Source of the DNA: Pardosa pseudoannulata
Taxonomy: Eukaryota; Arthropoda; Arachnida; Araneae; Lycosidae
Direction of reading: 5' to 3'
DNA: 64,000 nt
Assembly (NCBI GenBank): GCA_032207245.1
Contig: JAGEOH010000260.1
Coordinates: 1-64,000, forward strand
This document shows positions 59,957-64,000 of this stretch, piece by piece. The first letter of the stretch is position 1. Every line of letters starts with the position of its first letter. The translations under genes were made by a program, and so were the position numbers. The notes under the pieces were generated by a model. It did no database searches. It saw nothing but the letters and a program-made list of their open reading frames with translations, and was not told the origin of the DNA.

Positions 59957-60169
59957 ATGACGGTCATACGCCTAACTCGTAAGCAGTATCGTCGACTGCG
60001 TAGACGGAGAATAGTTGAGATGGTGAGGCCTGTGATCAAGGATCTCGTTCGGACGGTAGGGATACTACCAGTTATCAGAGCCCTTGCGACATTTGAGATT
60101 CGTTCTCTGAGGAAAATGTTACTTCGAGCATCCCTAGAAGAGTTCAGGCTTTACCGCGTTTTTTGTTAG
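59957..60169 (+). CDS. Array H4-like ORF, last copy
   Basis: 70 codons, Ala44. Stem-loop 60217-60232. The array ends about 190 bases further on. Confidence 0.5.
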   Translation: MTVIRLTRKQYRRLRRRRIVEMVRPVIKDLVRTVGILPVIRALATFEIRSLRKMLLRASLEEFRLYRVFC

Positions 60170-60394
60170 TCGGTCATAGTGTGAGCGATTCCCACTCCTA
60201 ATGGGTGGAAAAAAAAGGCCCTTTTCAGGGCCAATAAAATAAAATTAGAGGGAATGCTATTTGTCGTATTGCAAAAAAGGTTTATTAAATCTTTGAATTT
60301 TGTTTATTTTCAGGGTTACTGATTCCAACTCTTAAGCTTACGTTCTCTTTCGATTTTAAAAATTGGGGGAGCAAATTATTAAACGAAATTTAGA

Positions 60395-60451
60395 CGCCGT
60401 GTCTCTTCGTGCGCAAAGTCCGAAGGACTTCGCGCACGAAGAGACACGGCG
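60395..60451. repeat. Fold-back inverted repeat at the array edge
   Basis: Arm 60395-60421, loop GAA (60422-60424), arm 60425-60451: 27-base arms with one mismatch. The left arm is normal unit sequence. Every unit contains the small palindrome GTCCGAAGGAC at this place. The right arm copies the unit backwards, then unique DNA starts. This fits self-priming on the small palindrome and template switching. Confidence 0.85.
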
Positions 60452-60619
60452 ATAATAAAATCAGGTTTACCCAGGGTAAATGTGTTGTTATGAAATTTTT
60501 TTTATTATTATAATTTAAGACTTTTAGCTTGGAAAAATAACAGCTACATAGAAAAATATTTTTTATTCGTTTTTCAATAACAGTATATACAAGAATAATA
60601 TAAAAATGTAATAAAAATA
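60452..60619 (-). other. Likely 3' UTR of the PEX7-like gene
   Basis: Unique AT-rich DNA between the array edge and the PEX7-like stop codon. On the minus strand AATAAA occurs at 60562-60567 and 60501-60506, either of which could serve as a polyadenylation signal. Confidence 0.4.
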
Positions 60620-60673
60620 TCAAAGTATTCCTGAATATACATGGATAAGTGAATCCCAGGCACAGTCACAAAC
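60620..60673 (-). CDS. Pex7: PEX7-like peroxisomal targeting receptor, last exon
   Basis: After the acceptor TTATTACAG the exon reads VCDCAWDSLIHVYSGIL and a stop. PEX7 proteins end with a WD40 strand of the form V-x-DCGWDSLVHV-[YF]. The exon starts in phase 0, matching the phase-0 end of the exon at 62717-62813. The usual Gly of DCGWD is Ala here. PEX7 is a WD40 receptor that carries PTS2 proteins into peroxisomes. The stop codon is about 170 bases from the histone-satellite edge. Confidence 0.75.
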   Translation of the reverse strand, partial: VCDCAWDSLIHVYSGIL

Positions 60674-61249
60674 CTGTAATAAAATTTAACATTAATTAGT
60701 ATATGGATTGTACAATAAAAATACCGTTAACTGGAAAAAAAACTTTAAAAACGTCAATTCAAAGATCCTTCTTATTACCTTAAACTTTTTATGAAATCAA
60801 TGGTAAAAAGGGTGGGATATTTGAAAGTTTAACTTCCAGCGCTCTTTCGAAGTGAACCTGCTGTTTGTACAGTAAATATTCTTGATCTCTTTGGTTTGTC
60901 TATGACCAATTAGTGTACTGTGAATATGCTTGCAAGAATAAAGAACTGATTCTTGATTAATCCAGAGGCAATACGAAGTATATGTGTAAAGGACAACAAG
61001 TACAGACAATAGTGGATTCCTTTCTAACCAATTCATGAGCTAGGTACTCATAAAACAGGTTACCCAGTAACAAACCAACATAAGTGCAGCTGCTCTCAGT
61101 TCACTAAACATGCTTGATAATTTTTCTAATGTTAAGTATCTGAATTTTATGAAACAATACAACACTGCACTATTTTTTTAATAAACTGTAATTTCTAGTA
61201 TTGAATGTAATATGCAATGAAATATGAATATTTTGTTTACATATAGTGT

Positions 61250-61529
61250 TTAACCCTTTCGGGACGGATGGTTGATATTTCAACCAACACACGAAATCTT
61301 CAAATAGACGACTATGGTTCAATATAAACCAGGTACTTTCCTCTCCCCACTGCCCTTTATTCAGATGCCACACTGTTTATTTAGTTGTCATTAGAAGCAT
61401 CGTTATCAATTACAGATTTTATGTTCTTAGTTCCGGAAGTCTACGTTTCTTTTCCCCAAAAGCAGGAAATCATTAAAGCTAACTACTGTCCTTATCTACA
61501 TGACAAAGTTCCCGCCGCTAAAAGGTTAA
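61250..61529. mobile_element. piggyBac-like miniature element (candidate)
   Basis: TTAA at 61250-61253 is followed by CCCTTTCGGGACGG. The other end, read inward, is TTAA (61529-61526) then CCTTTTAGCGGCGGG. TTAA target duplications and CCYTTT-type ends are typical of piggyBac-like elements. The inner 270 bp has no transposase. The terminal repeats are imperfect. Confidence 0.4.
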
Positions 61530-61582
61530 GTCTCTCCTTCCATGATATTTCTGAAAAAAATAATAGGTACAAAACTTGTAGA

Positions 61583-61798
61583 CTAGACAATAGTGCTTTG
61601 GATGTTAAAGCAAGTTACCCAGCCACCCGTGAGATGATGGACATCCTAGGTAAAGAAACTTCAGGGTTGACCATGGAACCAATTGACAAAGACAACTTGG
61701 ACCTCAGTAATGTCTTCTAATAACTGTCCCTTCAGAACTTTTTTGAGTGGACCGTAGACATGACAGTCACATTTTGGATGCAGACATAAAGTTCTCCA
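61583..61798 (-). pseudogene. Mariner transposase relic, C-terminal part
   Basis: One frame reads WRTLCLHPKCDCHVYGPLKK, VLKGQLLEDITEVQ, VNWFHGQP, stop, SFFT, stop, DVHHL, WVTCFNIQ. Mariner transposases end with a catalytic-D block of the form P-x-DFH-x-FGPLKK-x-LKG, then ...WF-x-x-QP-x-x-FF-x-x-GI-x-x-L-x-x-RW-x-x-C-x-N. The match covers the whole C-terminal end. Cys stands where the first part has D-F (CDCH for CDFH), and three stop codons show it is dead. Confidence 0.6.
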
Positions 61799-62716
61799 GA
61801 ACTTACATTTTCCACCATTAAAAATGGCATGACTGCATGTCAACAACATTTGGAAACATCCATGATATGAACGATAATATTGAACTTGCTCCTAAATTAC
61901 TACACAAATATCTGTCATAATTTTATGATATAGAATGCATCCCCAGCCCAAGTCTTCTTTTGGGGTGTAGTCTTCTGTATTTTAACATGATAGCATAATC
62001 AAAACAGTGCGACTTACATTTGAGCAATCCTTAAGGTATCCGTCTACGTTAAAAATGTCATTTTTTGCCAAAAATCATGATTTTTTTTCTCTCTATTGAA
62101 AAATTTCAACTTTTAGGCTTCTAAATCTGTTTTTGTTTTGTCTCTACGGCATTTTAAAGAAGAGTGACAGCTGTCAAAACAAAACGGAAGTAGCGACTTT
62201 GGAACCAGAAGTTGTGAATTTAAAGCCTTTTAAAGAACATTTTTTGAACAAAACTTTTTAAATTTTCATCAAGATTAGTTTAAACATTTTTCTAGTATTT
62301 TTAATAATTTGCAACTTGGCAATTATAAAGTGTTGAAGCAAGAAAGTGTGGGGAATTTTAAACATTTTAATTTTTTAATAGTTAAAGTTCCTTTCATAAA
62401 CTTCAAATGCATTTTTCTCAGAACGGTATTTTTAATAAAATGTTGAAACTTAAAATGTGATTTCTCAAAAAGTTCTTAAAATATTTTGTTGAAAATTATT
62501 ATGAATGCTTTTGATAGTATTTACTAGTAAATAACCTAAAAGCTTTAAATTTGGATAATTTTTAAGGATGTTGCACTCATAGTTCCATATAAAGGTAATG
62601 AAAATTCGTTAAAAATTCAATGTGTATGATTTGAAGGACCAAATTTTTTACCAAAAATTATAATAAAATTATCAAAATAAAATTATAGTAACAACAAATT
62701 AACAAACATAATTCAC

Positions 62717-62813
62717 CTCATATGCTCTTCCTGGATTAAAATCTAACCCATATACAAATTCTGTGTGCTTATAATGGGTATCTACAGCATATGGCTCAGC
62801 CCAATTCCAAAAC
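62717..62813 (-). CDS. Pex7: PEX7-like peroxisomal targeting receptor, internal exon
   Basis: 97-bp exon between acceptor TTTAATTTTAG and donor GAG|GTGAAT. It reads FWNWAEPYAVDTHYKHTEFV followed by YGLDFNPGRAYE. PEX7 has the blade [RL]-[FI]-W-[DN]-[WF] ... V-E-x-x-x-H-[HS]-E-F-V-x-G-[LI]-D at this place. The first base completes a codon split with the previous exon (probably Arg). The next exon is at 60620-60673. The upstream exons are not recognised within the window. Confidence 0.8.
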
Positions 62814-62814
62814 C

Positions 62815-63384
62815 TAAAATTAAATAAAAATATTAATATTTCTGCACAAAGGTTAAACAATATTATTACTTCATCCAAAGTTTCTAAATTCCATGCCAAA
62901 AGTACAAGCTTGTCTTTATATTCTTTTGCTTCACACTTCTCTTATTTTAATGCTAATATAAATCTAATATTGTATTAAAAAGGAGAGAATTGTTAACCAA
63001 AAGCTAGACAATAGAAAAAGAAAAATGCCATCCATTGATAAAAAAAAGTTTTATTTATTTATTTATATTTATATATATCACACACACACACACAAAGGGT
63101 ATCAATAAGTAAAGGACATACACAAGTTAATAAAATTAAATAAAAATATTAATATTTCTGCACAAAGGTTAAACAATATTATTACTTCATCCAAAGTTTC
63201 TAAATTCCATGCCATAAGTACAAGCTTGTCTTTATATTCTTTTGCTTCACACTTCTCTTATTTTAATGCTAATATAAATCTAATATTGTATTAAAAAGGA
63301 GAGAATTGTTAACCAAAAGCTAGACGATAGAAAAAGAAAAATGCCATCAATTGATAAAAAAAGTAAAATTTATTTATTTATATT

Positions 63385-63419
<35 letters not shown>

Positions 63420-63461
63420 AGGGTATCAGTAAGTAAAGGACATACTCTAACAAAAAGTTAA
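62815..63461. repeat. Tandem duplication (about 316 + 331 bp) with CA microsatellite
   Basis: 62815-63130 is repeated with few changes at 63131-63461, starting two bases from the PEX7-like exon acceptor and including its pyrimidine tract. Each copy ends with a TATTTATA/CA-repeat run (CA runs near 63079-63094 and 63399-63418) and GGGTATCARTAAGTAAAGGA. The two copies differ in CA-run length and an AACAAAA insertion. Confidence 0.85.
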
Positions 63462-64000
63462 TAAAATTTAATAGAAATCGATAAATTTCTATAGAAGTGA
63501 TCAACTAAATTTTTCTGAGGATTTAAATACTGAATGTTGTAGTAAACTTTCTTTAATATAATTTAATAAAGTATGGATTAATATTTTAAAGCAGTATATT
63601 TTATACAAATTATATAAAAAATTAATTTTTAAAGATTTTTTTTGTAAATATAAAAAAAAAATCAAATTATATTAATAAAAAATTTTAGAAAACAAAAGCT
63701 TTTTAAAACATAGCCCCCCCCAAAAAAAAAGCATTAAAAGCAGACACACACACATATATATACATATACAGACTGATAAGCACAATAAAGAGAATTTCAG
63801 GTTTTAACATACAGGCTTTCTGTAAAGTTTTCTAGCGAAATTCTAAAGAAAGTTTTCTAAGAATTCTATATTTACATATAGGATAATTTTGAATATAATA
63901 TAATTTAAAGAATGCATAGTAAGAATAGGAAATGGAAAGTGTTAGATCACTTTGAAAATCCAGCCTCATAGAGCTTTGTTGCCTGTAAGTAAAGTCACTA
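63462..64000. other. AT-rich flank, no recognised feature
   Basis: Probably intron of the PEX7-like gene. It holds a C9/A9 homopolymer pair near 63714-63729 and a short CA/TA run near 63745-63765. I found no exon or transposon here. Confidence 0.4.

Larger units (their letters stand above)
17403..60424 (+). repeat. Tandem array of a 1.42-kb histone-derived satellite
   Basis: Head-to-tail units with a period of 1418-1423 bp, measured between H4-like start codons. About 30 units are present, with clean blocks at 17403-24095, 25263-34500, 35991-49920 and 51676-60424. Units are nearly identical, differing by single bases and by the length of an A run. Units fall into local blocks sharing the same variants, as expected from unequal exchange. 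Breaks: two blended stretches (24096-25262, 34501-35990) and a Jockey fragment (49921-51675). The last unit stops at about 60424 in a fold-back. Confidence 0.95.
60674..62716 (-). other. Intron of the PEX7-like gene holding transposon relics
   Basis: A 2.0-kb intron bounded by GT (GAG|GTGAAT at 62716) and AG (TTATTACAG at 60674). It contains a piggyBac-like miniature element (61250-61529) and a mariner relic (61583-61798). I see nothing recognisable in 60674-61249 or 61799-62716. Confidence 0.6.

Noticed and set aside
17403..60424. Regular repeats as a CRISPR or ribosomal DNA array
   Set aside because: The period is 1.42 kb with no spacer diversity, and there is no rRNA sequence in the unit.
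60797..61036. A 79-codon minus-strand ORF within the PEX7-like intron
   Set aside because: No recognisable domain, no splice context, composition like the surrounding AT-rich DNA.
61385..61720. A 111-codon plus-strand ORF (MSLEASLS...)
   Set aside because: It runs across the end of the piggyBac-like element into the antisense of the mariner relic, so it is a chance frame over two unrelated elements.

Overview
This is eukaryotic DNA, almost certainly from an insect or another arthropod. It is AT-rich and carries Jockey-type non-LTR retrotransposons, a mariner relic, a piggyBac-like miniature element, and two spliced exons of a PEX7-like gene. There are no bacterial-style operons.

Layout. (1) 1-719: a diverged histone pair, with an H4-like gene on the minus strand (90 codons, histone 3' stem-loop) and a broken H3 relic on the plus strand. 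(2) 720-5559: a nearly complete Jockey-like element on the minus strand. (3) 5560-7325: parts of two units of a ~1.42 kb repeat. (4) 7326-11960: a second, near-identical Jockey element on the plus strand, so the two elements form a large inverted repeat. (5) 11961-16530: gene-poor, very AT-rich DNA. (6) 16531-17402: a Jockey 3' end, then H3-relic and H4-promoter sequence. (7) 17403-60424: a tandem array of the 1.42 kb unit (about 30 copies), interrupted by two blended-looking stretches and one Jockey fragment. (8) 60395-60451: a fold-back inverted repeat at the array edge. (9) 60452-64000: unique DNA with the last two exons of a PEX7-like gene on the minus strand, with transposon relics in the intron.

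Main result. The 1.42 kb unit reads as a shrunken, decayed core-histone quartet. Each unit carries, in order, H2B-like (-), H2A-like (+), H3-like (-) and H4-like (+) sequence. That is the divergent H2A/H2B and H3/H4 pairing of insect histone repeats. The H2A, H2B and H3 parts are broken. The H4-like part keeps a TATA box, an intronless 70-codon frame in 26 copies, and a perfect histone mRNA stem-loop GGCCCTTTTCAGGGCC. The protein is highly diverged, lacks the H4 N-terminal tail, and in the array lacks the third histone-fold helix. A fuller 90-codon relative lies at 73-345. Either a histone repeat has decayed into a satellite that still carries histone expression signals, or this is a fast-evolving H4-like gene family.

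Limits. All homology was judged by eye. H4 is the strongest call, H3 at 513-705 is good, H2A is fair, and H2B and the array H3 are tentative. Two stretches (24096-25262 and 34501-35990) look like assembly blends of different repeat variants, so exact copy number should not be trusted.
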